From contig JAPLDK010000074.1 in NCBI GenBank assembly GCA_026391775.1, positions 124,001-188,000 on the forward strand: a stretch of 64,000 bases of DNA, given 5' to 3'. Positions 1-9,597 of this stretch are shown here, one piece after another. Both the position numbers and the translations under genes were made by a program. The notes under the pieces were generated by a model. It ran no database searches and was not told the origin of the DNA. It saw only the letters and a list, made by a program, of their open reading frames with translations. Numbering within the stretch: position 1 is the first letter of the stretch; each line of letters opens with the position of its first letter. The stretch comes from Bacteroidota bacterium (GTDB taxonomy: Bacteria; Bacteroidota; Bacteroidia; Bacteroidales; FEN-979).

Positions 1-3000
1 GTCACTGTAAAGGGGGTTGTACCTGCAGGAGTAGCGGGTACATTCTGGTTGGCGGGAGTCACAGTAAGTGTGGGGGTAACTCCTGCCTGGGTAACGGTCA
101 CTGTCGCGGTCGGAGCGCTTGTACCGGTAACGGTAATTGTTGCGACCCTTGATGGAACTCCTGCATTCACTGTATAATTTGCTGTGATCGTTCCGTTTCC
201 CGTTCCTGAAGGATTAACCGTACACCAACTTTGGTTACTTGATGCATTCCAGGATGTATTGGAGGTCACGGCAAATGGAGTTGAACCTGCAGGTGATGCC
301 GGTACATTCTGATTGGGAGGGGTTACCCCCAGTGTATTGCTTGATGTTCCGGTTATGGCAACATTATCAACTGCCCACCAGTAACCGAAGGTCCCTGTAT
401 AATTCCACTTGAATTTAACCTGGGCCTGTCCGTTAGCAGCTGCAATAACCTGGCTGAAAGTTGCAGGATTTGCAGTAGAAGAAGTCCATGTTTGGATCTG
501 GGTCCAGGACGTTCCTCCATTAATACTATATGAAAGGGTTGCGGATGACCCTGTCCAGGACCTGAAATAATGACTGAATGCAAGAGTAACATTACTGAAT
601 GCAGAGCAGTCAAGGACCGGGCTGACAAGATCCGCGTTCTGTGATTGACCGCTGCCATATCCATCGCTGTTCAGGTAAGCATAATTCCCGGTAAGGTTAG
701 GAGCCCCGCTTCCTGTGATGGTTCCGAACTGCCATATCTCTCCGTTGGCTTGGTTGTCAACCTGTGACCAGCATGAGGGAATGGTAGTATTATTGAACGG
801 TTCATTGAGGGGGGGTGTATAGATCCCGCAAAGTGTTGTAAAAGTAAGATCGGCGCCATACCAGGTCCCGTAACTGTTTGTTGCATAGGCCCTTATATGA
901 TAAAGCGTATTGGCAGTAAGGCTGGTGAGTGAACTGGTGAATGTTCCCAGACCTGAACCATCGGTGGTATGAGTTCCTGAAATTGTCGGGTTGATTGTTG
1001 TGTTCCAGCATACACCACGGGCAGTTACCGATCCGCCTCCGTCAGAGATCACATTTCCTCCGGATGTTGCAGTGGTCATTGTGATCGCTGTTGCAGCTGT
1101 TGTAGTCACATTGGCTCCCCCGGGTGTAAAGGTCATATCGTTACCGTTTGTATTGCCGTCACTATTGGATCCGGTGAGGCGGAAATGATAGGTTAATCCT
1201 GCTGTAAGCCCGCTAATCGGAGCATTAACATTCACAGTTGCCGACCCGGATCCGGCCGAATTGGTGGTTGTGAGGTTTCCATAAGATGTTGACGTTCCCC
1301 ATTCAAAATGATATGTGGAAGCAAGTCCGTTGGGGTTAATGGTCCCGTTCAATGTGGCCGAAGTAGGAGTAACAAGGGTTGCGGCTGTTGTGGTAACAGA
1401 AGGATTATTGCTGAATTTAAAGGAACCTATACGTGTCTGCCAGCTCCAGTCTCCTGTAGTCTGAACATATTCGTTTGTATACCAGAATGTCAGATCATCG
1501 GAAGGATCCACCGACATGCATGAATAATCACCCCAGCGGCCGGCGCCGGAATACGTTTGTGAACCAGTCCCTGCAATTAATGTTTGTTCGGCAACTGTCA
1601 TCGTATTAAGAGGGTCAGATGCACGACGTCCGGTATATCGTATTGACGGATATGTCGAGGTAGCGTCAGAAACTGAATAACCAAGTGCGATATCTCCCTG
1701 ACCGTTCATGGCCACGCTGGGCATCCAGCGATGAGGTGAATCGGGAGCATAGCTTCCTTGCTGGTAAATGCTCCATCCGCTACCTGTGTTCCGCAATTCA
1801 TACCAACGACAGCCTGCATGGCCGGCACCATCCACATTCACCGAATGACAGGTCACCATAGTTTGGTAAGAGCCAAAATTTCTGTACTGCAATCGATACA
1901 TCAAACGGTCTGATAAGGTTTCTAGTTTGTATGTGGTTCCCGGCTGGGGAATACAGCGTCCCCGGCTCGCAGAACAAAAATAAGAGCTGAACGTAGCCGG
2001 TGTAAGGCTGGAAGTTTCACCAATCGTGGAATTGGTAGGAGTAGTCCAGTCAACAACAAAAGACCATATTTTCAAAGACGAACCAGTGATAAATGTAAAA
2101 TAGTTAGGTTCATTTGCAAGAGGCGGTGTAGCTCCATCCCAGTCGGAAGGCAACATAACACCTCCTGCAGATGAACAATTTTTATAAATGAACAATTTTT
2201 ATAAATAAAACCGGCCGTTGGGTCTCCTACTAACATCTTGCTGCGCTGCCAAACACAGGCTGCCGGACCGCTAGCCCCGTAAAACTGATTAACCGACATA
2301 TAATAACCATCAGGCCACACTCCGAATTTGGGATAATCGGGCATAATGTTATTAAAATTATAAACATACCTGTACCATGTGCCCGTAGGATCTGATGTTG
2401 TTGAAATTGCTACAAGAACAGCCATATTGTTGTTAGGGTAACCGGGCAAGGAAAACTGTGAAACCATCCATTTTCCTGCAGCCTGATCATACAGAACAAT
2501 CGGGTCTCCGTCATCAGTTCCTTCCCAGGGGGACCCGATACCAGTCCAGATAATATGCAATGCAGCAGGTCCAAATAACGGGGTAGGTGAACCGGTTTTT
2601 GGATAAACCGCAAAATGCGAATTAATCACCTGTAAGTATTTGTCCAGCCCGACATCGCCCTGGGTATCCGGGGGCATTACTCCATCAAGGTTCCCGATCC
2701 CTTCAATATTCACAATGGGGCCTGCAGTAAGAGGACGATACGTAGCATCCTGTTTTTGCCAAACAGGGTCTTCCCTGAAGTCAAACGGAACAGTCCCTTC
2801 CATGTTATTGACATGGTTTGGAACTTCTTTTCTTTCCCTTTGCTTCTTATCTTTACTTGACTGTAAAAGTGTCATTTCTCTCAATGGAGGCGAGATGTCA
2901 AAGTAAAGGGGAGTCGAAAAATAGGTTTCGATACCGTCGGTACACTGTATCCGGTTGGTGTTATAGCTTCTTTTCTGACCAATAGCTGTATCAGCCAGAA

Positions 3001-3043
3001 ACGCAAACAATATCATCACTGTAAAGAATAAATACTTCTTCAT
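1..3043 (-). pseudogene. Secreted multidomain protein (FN3-like, MAM-like, BACON repeats), frameshifted, C-terminus outside window
   Basis: The gene starts at 3043 with a signal peptide and runs leftwards off the window. About 280 residues are read before an exact 17-bp tandem duplication (2171-2204) shifts the frame, so the natural reading stops at 2072. Dropping one copy restores one open frame from 3043 to base 1, which I translated throughout without meeting a stop. The order is: an N-terminal region of about 560 residues that looks like a beta-rich or propeller-like domain; two FN3-like units starting with VTTTAAT; a MAM/jelly-roll-like module near 350-830 in DNA coordinates; then BACON domains (TSNTSWNAS and VTVTQAG motifs, at least one and a half copies). 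BACON domains are typical of secreted Bacteroidota proteins. A T9SS tail would be expected beyond the left edge. The break could be a real pseudogene, phase variation or an assembly error. Confidence 0.8.
2171..2204. repeat. 17-bp perfect tandem duplication causing a frameshift
   Basis: The unit ATGAACAATTTTTATAA occurs twice back to back (2171-2187 and 2188-2204). Seventeen is not a multiple of three, so the second copy throws the minus-strand gene out of frame. Reading with one copy gives F-I-Y-K-N-C-S-S-A-G-G and rejoins the long open frame to the left. Confidence 0.95.
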
Positions 3044-3097
3044 AATGGGTTAAGGGATTTAGTAAATGATCAGGTTTAAGGATTTATGATTAAGGCA

Positions 3098-3129
3098 CAA
3101 ATATACAAAAAGCGACTTATATGACACAA
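3098..3129 (-). promoter_or_regulatory. Bacteroidota-type promoter of the secreted multidomain gene
   Basis: On the minus strand TATATTTG (3105-3098) matches the TAnnTTTG -7 element. A TTG lies 21 bases upstream (3129-3127). It sits about 55 bases before the start at 3043. Confidence 0.6.
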
Positions 3130-3193
3130 CACCAGGCTGGAAGTTGCCCTGAAAAACACTGAAGAAAAGAAGAAAAGAATTTTTAGGTTTTGA

Positions 3194-3823
3194 TTAATCC
3201 CATTTTTCTTCCAGTACATCTCCCTGCACACTTATGTATGCTTTTTTTATCGGGATGTTACGCTTCGCCTGATCCCTGGCCATTTTTGCCAATTGCAGTA
3301 AGCCACCGCAGCAAGGAACTTCCATCATAACAACGGTCAATGAATTGATCTTTGTTTCGGCAATCATTGAACCCAGCTTTTCTATATAGGATTCCTTATT
3401 GCTGTCAAGTTTCGGACAGGCTATTGCCAGTGATTTTCCTTTCATATACCGTGAATGAAAATTGCCCATTGCAAATGCAGCACAATCAGCTGCAAGAACA
3501 ACATCAGCATCCTTGAAATACGATGCCTGGGGATTCAGCAGATGCAGCTGAACAGGCCATTGCTTGAGCTCCGATGGAACCGTTGCAGGTCCTGCAACCG
3601 CGGGAAACCTTTCCTGAACAGCGGGTTCAGCCTCCATTTCAATGATCTCAATCGCTCCTTCGGGGCAATATCCAATACAGGCACCTATCCCGTCACAAAA
3701 TACATCACTTTTCAGGCGCGCCTTGCCGCCAATGATCTCAATCGCTCCTTCATGACAGTTTGGAATACAATCTCCGCAACCGTTGCACTTTTCCTCATCT
3801 ATCTGAATGATTTTTCTTAACAT
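3194..3823 (-). CDS. Ferredoxin-type 4Fe-4S protein with C-terminal extension
   Basis: A protein of 209 residues with an N-terminal two-cluster ferredoxin fold. The first motif is complete (C13, C16, C19, C23). The second (C43, C49, C53-P) has isoleucine at position 46 where the second cysteine should be, which suggests a [3Fe-4S] cluster or a three-cysteine [4Fe-4S] cluster. The remaining ~140 residues hold further cysteines, including a CCGG stretch near residue 172, and resemble the cysteine-containing tails of anaerobe ferredoxins. The likely role is cytoplasmic electron transfer. It lies 55 bases downstream of an Rrf2 regulator on the same strand, so the two probably form one operon under that regulator. 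The physiological partner is not evident. Confidence 0.8.
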   Translation of the reverse strand: MLRKIIQIDEEKCNGCGDCIPNCHEGAIEIIGGKARLKSDVFCDGIGACIGYCPEGAIEIIEMEAEPAVQERFPAVAGPATVPSELKQWPVQLHLLNPQASYFKDADVVLAADCAAFAMGNFHSRYMKGKSLAIACPKLDSNKESYIEKLGSMIAETKINSLTVVMMEVPCCGGLLQLAKMARDQAKRNIPIKKAYISVQGDVLEEKWD

Positions 3824-3878
3824 GATTTTATTAGCGTATTTCGGTATACTATTACCTTTATAGGTTTAAAAAATTTAT

Positions 3879-4277
3879 TTACAAGTAGGTGCTAAGGGTC
3901 TGATCCTGCAAAAATTTTCTGAATTCAGAAGTGAGTTTATTGATTACATTCCCCATTAGGCAACGGTCAAAATTGCAAATCTCATACGCTAATGGGCAAT
4001 CGGTCAATTCTATTGGACCTTCTATCGCCTGGTAAATATCAAGCAGTGTAAGGTCTTTCGGATCTCTTTTCATGGAAAATCCGCCTGATGGCCCCCTTAC
4101 CGATTTCAGCAAATCGCTTTTTACTAGTCGCTGTAAGACTTTTGCAATATGATTTTTGGAAAAACCTGTAAATTCTGCAATTTTAACAGCATTTATTCCT
4201 TCACTTGCACGTGAGATCAATACCATGCTGTGAATTGCAATTGAGGCAGCTTCAGATAGTGCAAAAATCTTGGACAT
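3879..4277 (-). CDS. Rrf2 family transcriptional regulator
   Basis: A protein of 132 residues, the normal Rrf2 length. The N-terminal winged helix (SEAASIAIHSMV, then GFSKNHIAKVLQ) and the wing (SVRGPSGGFSM) are clear. Three cysteines near residues 94, 101 and 106 (DCPL, CNFDRC) match the Fe-S binding positions of IscR/NsrR/RsrR-type members, so it may sense redox state, oxygen, NO or iron through an Fe-S cluster. It precedes the ferredoxin gene and probably controls itself and that gene. Which signal it senses cannot be told from sequence. Confidence 0.9.
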   Translation of the reverse strand: MSKIFALSEAASIAIHSMVLISRASEGINAVKIAEFTGFSKNHIAKVLQRLVKSDLLKSVRGPSGGFSMKRDPKDLTLLDIYQAIEGPIELTDCPLAYEICNFDRCLMGNVINKLTSEFRKFLQDQTLSTYL

Positions 4278-4302
4278 AAAATATTTGTGGTACTTGAATG
4301 CG

Positions 4303-4310
4303 CAAATTTA
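4303..4310 (-). promoter_or_regulatory. -7 element (TAnnTTTG) of the rrf2-ferredoxin operon
   Basis: The minus strand reads TAAATTTG, a perfect match, 26 bases before the rrf2 start. No convincing TTG -33 element is seen. Confidence 0.5.
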
Positions 4311-4467
4311 ACAAGATTTTCATTTCCTTTTGATTTTAAAAAAGATTTTTTCAAAATCCCCAAAAAATTATCGCGAATTCTATATAAAATCTTGATCCCT
4401 TATGCTAAAATATCTTAAAATAACAGGCTTGAAAACATCCATTCCGGATTCTTTGTATCTTCGGCAT

Positions 4468-5271
4468 ATGATACGCCAGATCTCAAGCCTTCAAAATCCT
4501 TTTATTAAAAATATTCTTCAGCTCAGGGAGAAATCCCGTGAAAGAAAAACCCAGGATCTGTTTATCATTGAAGGAGTGCGTGAGTTCAACCTGGCTGTTT
4601 CGGGTGGATTTTCAATACAAACGGTGTTTTATTGCCCTGAATTGCTTTCAGCGGAAGAGATGAAAAAAGTGTTGGGTGCACCTTTCATTTCCATGCTTTT
4701 TGAGGTCTCTCGTCAGGTTTATAATCGCATAGCTTTCAGGAATGATGCGGAAGGAATACTGGCCTTGTCCAGGCCACGGCTTTATGGATTAAACGAATTG
4801 AGCCTTCCTGCAAATCCGTTGATCCTGATTCTTGAGTCTGTTGAAAAACCGGGAAATCTGGGGGCCGTGCTTCGTACTGCCGATGCAGCAAGTCTTGATG
4901 CCGTCATAATATGTGATCCTCTTACCGATGTGTATAACCCGAATACAGTGCGTTCCAGCATAGGCTGTATTTTTACCGTGCCCTTAGCCGTAAGCTCCAC
5001 TCAGGAAACCTTTGCCTGGTTGCGTTCCAAAGGAATATCTTCATATGCCACTTCACTTGGTGCCGAGTCTTTCTATCATACTGTTGATCTCCGCGGCCCA
5101 ACGGCATTTGTGATGGGAACCGAATCTACAGGTCTTAGCGAACTGTGGCTCACAAAGGCAGATCATGCAATTAAAATTCCGATGAGCGGTAAAATTGATT
5201 CCATGAACGTCTCTGTTTCTGCAGCCATAGTGATTTTTGAAGCAAGACGCCAGCGGAATTTCAGGTCCTGA
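4468..5271 (+). CDS. SpoU/TrmH family RNA 2'-O-methyltransferase
   Basis: A SPOUT-class methyltransferase that methylates ribose in rRNA or tRNA. The three SpoU motifs are present: EKPGNLGAVLRTADA (motif 1), MGTESTGLS (motif 2) and IPMSGKIDSMNVSVSAA (motif 3, the knotted SAM site). The N-terminal ~90 residues form the substrate-binding domain seen in RlmB/TsnR-type enzymes. I chose the ATG at 4468 (MIRQISSLQNP) over an in-frame ATG at 4402, because family members begin with this segment and the extra 22 residues are unlike the family. It converges on the pseudouridine synthase gene with only five bases between stops. The target nucleotide is unknown. Confidence 0.9.
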   Translation: MIRQISSLQNPFIKNILQLREKSRERKTQDLFIIEGVREFNLAVSGGFSIQTVFYCPELLSAEEMKKVLGAPFISMLFEVSRQVYNRIAFRNDAEGILALSRPRLYGLNELSLPANPLILILESVEKPGNLGAVLRTADAASLDAVIICDPLTDVYNPNTVRSSIGCIFTVPLAVSSTQETFAWLRSKGISSYATSLGAESFYHTVDLRGPTAFVMGTESTGLSELWLTKADHAIKIPMSGKIDSMNVSVSAAIVIFEARRQRNFRS

Positions 5272-5276
5272 TCCAC

Positions 5277-6167
5277 CTATTTGTATTTTTCATGTTCCAG
5301 GTTCAAAATGAGGAACCCTCTCGGAAGTTCGCTGTGAAATTCGAGCCATTCATCGGTTTTTGGGTGCCGGATCCGCAAATAACACCCGTGAAGCCTTATC
5401 CTGCGTTCCCACTTAGCGTCTGCACCATACTTCCTGTCTCCAACAACCGGATGCCCCATATCGGAAAGTTGAACCCGGATCTGGTTTTTCCTTCCCGTAA
5501 CGAGTTGCAATTCTATCAGGGTATGTTTCTCCAGGATTTTCAGAACCTGCCAGCTTGTTTCCGCAAATTTAGCGCCTTCACGCTCCCTGCCTGAATGAAC
5601 TTTAAATTCCGGGCCATCCGATAACCAACTCCTGGCGACACCGGATTTGGTATTTAAAATACCTTCAACCATGGCCCGGTATTTTTTTGTAAAATCATGC
5701 CAGTTCTCCTTCAGCTTTTCCTGGACCTCCTCCGTTTTGGCAAACAGCAGCAAACCAGATACCTCCCTGTCAAGTCGATGAACCACAAACAACTCTGACC
5801 TGCTTTTTGAAGCTGCACTCAAATATTCCTTCAGTTCCTTATATGCAGAAGACCCGCTGCTTCCCTTTTCACCGTAAGTAAGCATCCCTGCAGGCTTGTC
5901 GATAACGATCATATGATCATCTTCAAAAACAATCCTGAAAGGGGCATAGGCCCTGACCACTACAGTATGCCTCTTGTAACTCACCTCGTCGCCCTGGCGC
6001 AAGACAAATGCAGGATTTTTGACAGTTTTCCCGTTAACCCCTATGCTGCCATGGGTTATCATTTTCTTAAGGCTTGTTTTCGATGACTGCGGATAATGCG
6101 TTGCCAGGAAATCAAGCAGGGCTGATTCATTTTCTGCGGTAAATTTCTCGGAATTGTTCGACATCAT
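5277..6167 (-). CDS. RluA/RluD family pseudouridine synthase
   Basis: A protein of 296 residues. An S4-like RNA-binding domain occupies roughly residues 15-65 (KKMITHGSIGVNGKTV). The catalytic domain follows, with the HRLDREVSG motif and catalytic Asp133. Later motifs (GRKNQIRVQL, GDRKYGA) are those of the RluA/C/D group that isomerises uridines in 23S rRNA or tRNA. It lies eight bases after the endonuclease/exonuclease/phosphatase gene and is likely co-transcribed with it. Bacteroidota have several paralogues, so I do not assign RluC, RluD or RluE. Confidence 0.92.
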   Translation of the reverse strand: MMSNNSEKFTAENESALLDFLATHYPQSSKTSLKKMITHGSIGVNGKTVKNPAFVLRQGDEVSYKRHTVVVRAYAPFRIVFEDDHMIVIDKPAGMLTYGEKGSSGSSAYKELKEYLSAASKSRSELFVVHRLDREVSGLLLFAKTEEVQEKLKENWHDFTKKYRAMVEGILNTKSGVARSWLSDGPEFKVHSGREREGAKFAETSWQVLKILEKHTLIELQLVTGRKNQIRVQLSDMGHPVVGDRKYGADAKWERRIRLHGCYLRIRHPKTDEWLEFHSELPRGFLILNLEHEKYK

Positions 6168-6175
6168 AATAAGAT

Positions 6176-7261
6176 TTAAAACTGGGATGACCCGCTTACA
6201 GGGGCCTGCAGTCTGAACTTCGCATAAACGGGATTATGGTCGGAGTTCACGAATCCCTTATCCGCAGTAACACACTTTAAAACCTCTACATTGGGAGAGA
6301 TTAAGAAAAAATCAATCGCAGTAGTTCCGGTCTTTCCCTTTTGATACGGGGCGTCGACGTTCCGGTTAGTCGGTAATAATGTATCATAAACTGTTTTCCA
6401 GCCTGGCATAAAGGTTTTGTCCATTGAATTCTGAATTGAATATACTTTATCGCCCGACCTGATCCCCTGCCGATTGAATCCTTTTGGGTTCATATTCCAA
6501 TCGCCACCAATGATGATATAATTGCCCTTCTGGTATTCCCTCTGAACGTAGGTTTGCAGGATTTCCAGCTCCCGCCTGCGCAACTCCCCTGAAGAATCAT
6601 ATGCCGAATTGTGAAGATTTACAAGGATCATTTGTTTGTCTCCAAAAACAGTATATGACGAAGAGAGGAAACAGCGTTTGAGCCATACCAGCTTCTTGGG
6701 CCAGGAAAAAGAAGCATCATAGGCATGGCGCTCATTATTTTCGGGCATGAATCTGGAAAATGTAATTAGGCCTGCTTTGACTTTTCCTATAGGTTCTGAA
6801 ATGGGAGCAGGGATGAACCTTACATAGTAATTCATGGCAAAAATGCTGCAGTAGTCAGGCATCACCTTATTGATCTCCTCCAGCTGATCCAACTCGTAAG
6901 TACGTTTAGCGTCCTTATCGATTTCTTGAAGAAAAACAAAATCGACTGAGTCGGTCGATTTAAGTTCCGAACAGATCCCTTTGATATATTTATCCATATC
7001 CTGCCTGCCCGGGCGCACTTTCTTCCCGCCTTCGTAGAAATAATCCATCTCCCTTCCCAGTCCGGCATATCCTATGTTCCATGTCAGGAAGGAGAATTCC
7101 GTTTTATCAGAAGCAAGCGGCTTAGCTTTTCCGGTGGTCGGTACAAACTCTATCGGAGGGGGCCGATACTCCGTCAACTGGAGAAAAACAAGCAAGCCAA
7201 GAACCGCAACAGAAGGGATCCCCAGTATGATTATTATCGTATAAATCAGTATTCTTTTCAT
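6176..7261 (-). CDS. Membrane-anchored endonuclease/exonuclease/phosphatase family protein
   Basis: A protein of 361 residues. One hydrophobic segment near residues 4-27 acts as signal anchor, placing the domain outside the cytoplasm. The EEP fold shows TWNIGY, the metal ligand in FLQEID, GGDWN and the terminal SDHNPV histidine motif. Known relatives are phosphodiesterases acting on nucleic acids, phosphoinositides or sphingomyelin. Its topology and lack of a nucleic-acid context make a periplasmic phosphodiesterase plausible, but the substrate is open. It is the first gene of a probable operon with the pseudouridine synthase. Confidence 0.85.
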   Translation of the reverse strand: MKRILIYTIIIILGIPSVAVLGLLVFLQLTEYRPPPIEFVPTTGKAKPLASDKTEFSFLTWNIGYAGLGREMDYFYEGGKKVRPGRQDMDKYIKGICSELKSTDSVDFVFLQEIDKDAKRTYELDQLEEINKVMPDYCSIFAMNYYVRFIPAPISEPIGKVKAGLITFSRFMPENNERHAYDASFSWPKKLVWLKRCFLSSSYTVFGDKQMILVNLHNSAYDSSGELRRRELEILQTYVQREYQKGNYIIIGGDWNMNPKGFNRQGIRSGDKVYSIQNSMDKTFMPGWKTVYDTLLPTNRNVDAPYQKGKTGTTAIDFFLISPNVEVLKCVTADKGFVNSDHNPVYAKFRLQAPVSGSSQF

Positions 7262-7363
7262 CTGCTGGTTAATACTCCTTTTTCCTGAATGTCTGAGGTT
7301 TAATAAGATCCGAAATTAAGTATCTTTTTTGTAATTTTACACGATTCAAATAATATTTAAGGG

Positions 7364-8896
7364 ATGCCACTGCTTGGGTCGATTATTAAAAAAGCTTATG
7401 AATTACGCCGGTTCCCGATTGACATTAAAAATATAGACCCGGTTGGTGAGCAAAAAAAAGTCCTGAGAAGGCTTCTGGCCAAGGCCCAGGGAACTGCGTT
7501 CGGAGAGCATTACCGATTCACGGATATTCTTGAATCTTCAAGTATCATCGACAGATTTCGTGAAAGTATCCCCGTTCATGATTATAATTCCATGTTTCGC
7601 TCCTGGTGGTATAGAAGCCTGAATGGTGAATCCTATGTTACCTGGCCGGGCAAGGTTAAATATTTTGCACTGACATCCGGGACTTCTGATGCCTCCTCAA
7701 AACAGATACCGGTAACAAGCGATATGCTGTGGGCTATACGCAAAGCCAGCATACGGTTGCTCGTAAGCACAACAAAGTATGATTTCCCTGATGAGTTTTA
7801 TGAAAAAGGCATATTGATGATTGGTGGAAGTACGCATCTGCAGTATAACGGGACATATTACCAGGGTGACGTTTCGGGCATTACAGCTAAAACGATTCCA
7901 TTCTGGTTCCAGCATTTCTACAAGCCGGGAAAGAGCATTTCAAGGCATATGGAATGGCAGGTAAAACTTAACGAGATTGTGCGTAATGCTGCGAGCTGGG
8001 ATATCGGTATTGTGGTGGGTGTTCCATCCTGGATACAAATCATTCTCGAACGGATTATTTCGGAATACAAGCTTCGGCATATTCATGAGATCTGGCCAAA
8101 TTTCAGTGCTTATGTTCATAGCGGTGTTTCTTTTGAGCCTTATGTGAACAGCTTTCTGCCCTTGCTTGGAAAGCCTATTGTTTACAATGAATCATATCTC
8201 TCCTCTGAAGGGTATATTGCCTACCAGTATCCCGAAAGCAAGAATGCCATGGCAATGATCACCGACAATGGTATATACTATGAATTCATTCCTTATACCG
8301 ACAGAAACTTCGATGAAGAAGGCAACCTTAAAGAAAATCCTGAAACCCTCAGCCTGGAAGAAGTTACGGAAGGAAGGAATTATGCTCTCCTTCTTTCAAC
8401 CTGTGCAGGCGCATGGAGATATCTGATTGGTGATACCTTGAAATTTACAAATACAAAAACCTGCGAAATCCAGCTGACAGGCAGGACGAAGCATTTTCTC
8501 AGCCTTTGCGGGGAGCATCTTTCGCAGGATAACATGAACAGGGCCGTTAAGATGCTTCAGGACGAGATGAATATAAAAATCAATGAGTTTACGGTATGTG
8601 GTATCCGCCACGGCAGCCTCTTTGGCCATAAATGGTACCTGGGAACCGACAGTCAAGCAGATCCCGTTGCTGTTGCCCGCAAACTGGATGATTGCCTGAA
8701 AGTCCTGAACGACGATTATCGGGTGGAAAGACTTGAAGCTATTAAAGAGATACGGGCAGAAATTGTACCTTTGCAGGCTTTTTATGACTGGATGAAGGTT
8801 CAGGGTAAAGAAGGAGGGGCGCATAAATTTCCCCGTGTATTGAAAAACCAGCAGCTGAAATCCTGGGAAGAACACCTTAGAAATTATGGTTGTTAA
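7364..8896 (+). CDS. GH3 family acyl-adenylate/amide synthetase-like protein
   Basis: A protein of 510 residues, the usual length for bacterial GH3 proteins. The ATP-binding loop LTSGTSDASSK (about residue 103) and the downstream VYNESYLSSEG and YRLIGDT-like (WRYLIGDT) motifs are those of the ANL-related GH3 superfamily. Plant members join amino acids to hormone carboxylates. In Bacteroidota the substrate is unknown, although conjugation of a carboxylic acid with an amine is the family expectation. The C-terminal VQGKEGGAHKFPRV segment is well conserved in the family. The stop overlaps the start of the LysE gene by 11 bases, which suggests translational coupling and perhaps export of the product or of a related amino acid. 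Confidence 0.85.
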   Translation: MPLLGSIIKKAYELRRFPIDIKNIDPVGEQKKVLRRLLAKAQGTAFGEHYRFTDILESSSIIDRFRESIPVHDYNSMFRSWWYRSLNGESYVTWPGKVKYFALTSGTSDASSKQIPVTSDMLWAIRKASIRLLVSTTKYDFPDEFYEKGILMIGGSTHLQYNGTYYQGDVSGITAKTIPFWFQHFYKPGKSISRHMEWQVKLNEIVRNAASWDIGIVVGVPSWIQIILERIISEYKLRHIHEIWPNFSAYVHSGVSFEPYVNSFLPLLGKPIVYNESYLSSEGYIAYQYPESKNAMAMITDNGIYYEFIPYTDRNFDEEGNLKENPETLSLEEVTEGRNYALLLSTCAGAWRYLIGDTLKFTNTKTCEIQLTGRTKHFLSLCGEHLSQDNMNRAVKMLQDEMNIKINEFTVCGIRHGSLFGHKWYLGTDSQADPVAVARKLDDCLKVLNDDYRVERLEAIKEIRAEIVPLQAFYDWMKVQGKEGGAHKFPRVLKNQQLKSWEEHLRNYGC

Positions 8897-9569
8897 CAGC
8901 CTTGCGATATTCCACCCTCTTTTTGAGGGCATGATCCTGGGGATCACCGTTGCCATTACCCTGGGCCCTGCGTTATTTGCCCTTCTTCAGACCAGCGTCA
9001 AGCATGGTGTACAAACAGGTATTTTTCTTGCCCTTGGAATCTTTGCCAGCGACCTTGCATTGGTAATCGGTTTTTATTTCGGGGCTTCCCAGATTGTCAA
9101 TGACAAGTTTTACCATCTTATCCTCGGAACAATCGGAGGTGCCATTATGACCATTTTTGGCATTTATACTTTCTTGAAGAAAATTCCGATGACCGAGCAG
9201 GTTGAAGCTATTAAGGAAATAAAAGTCAAAAAGCCCGGTCTTCTCCCTTATTTTTTCAAGGGGTTTGTTATCAATATTGCGAATCCTTTTCTCTGGGTGT
9301 TCTGGATCACTTCTATGCTTGCTATCAATGCAACTTACGGAGGAGACCAAAGAGCTGTTGCCCTCTTTTTCAGCGGGACTTTATTTATGGTCCTCATTAC
9401 CGACATCCTTAAATGCGTTCTTGCAAACAGGATCAAGATCCTTGGAAACCCCCAGGTAAAACTCTGGCTGAACCGGATAGTGGGGTTGCTTTTCATGATC
9501 ATTGGCTCGTTCATAATTGCCGGGTCCTTATTTGAATATTACCGTGGAATTCCAATACATATGCCTTAA
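8886..9569 (+). CDS. LysE family translocator
   Basis: A protein of 227 residues with about six hydrophobic helices. The N-terminal GMILGITVAITLGPALFALLQ is the LysE/RhtB signature, with GPALF at the proline-containing first helix. Family members export amino acids such as lysine, homoserine or threonine across the inner membrane. The ATG at 8886 lies inside the 3' end of the GH3 gene, so the two are one operon. The substrate cannot be assigned. Confidence 0.88.
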   Translation: MVVNSLAIFHPLFEGMILGITVAITLGPALFALLQTSVKHGVQTGIFLALGIFASDLALVIGFYFGASQIVNDKFYHLILGTIGGAIMTIFGIYTFLKKIPMTEQVEAIKEIKVKKPGLLPYFFKGFVINIANPFLWVFWITSMLAINATYGGDQRAVALFFSGTLFMVLITDILKCVLANRIKILGNPQVKLWLNRIVGLLFMIIGSFIIAGSLFEYYRGIPIHMP

Positions 9570-9597
9570 TGTACATGTCAAAATATAAACCCTCTAT

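Noticed and set aside
353..664. Open frames of about 100 codons within the first 2 kb
   Set aside because: They are shadows of the long repeat-rich minus-strand frame, which I translated without a stop from the duplication to base 1.
4208..4213. CACGTG core that could be a parS site
   Set aside because: Flanks (TTG and AGATC) do not match parS, and it lies within the rrf2 coding region.
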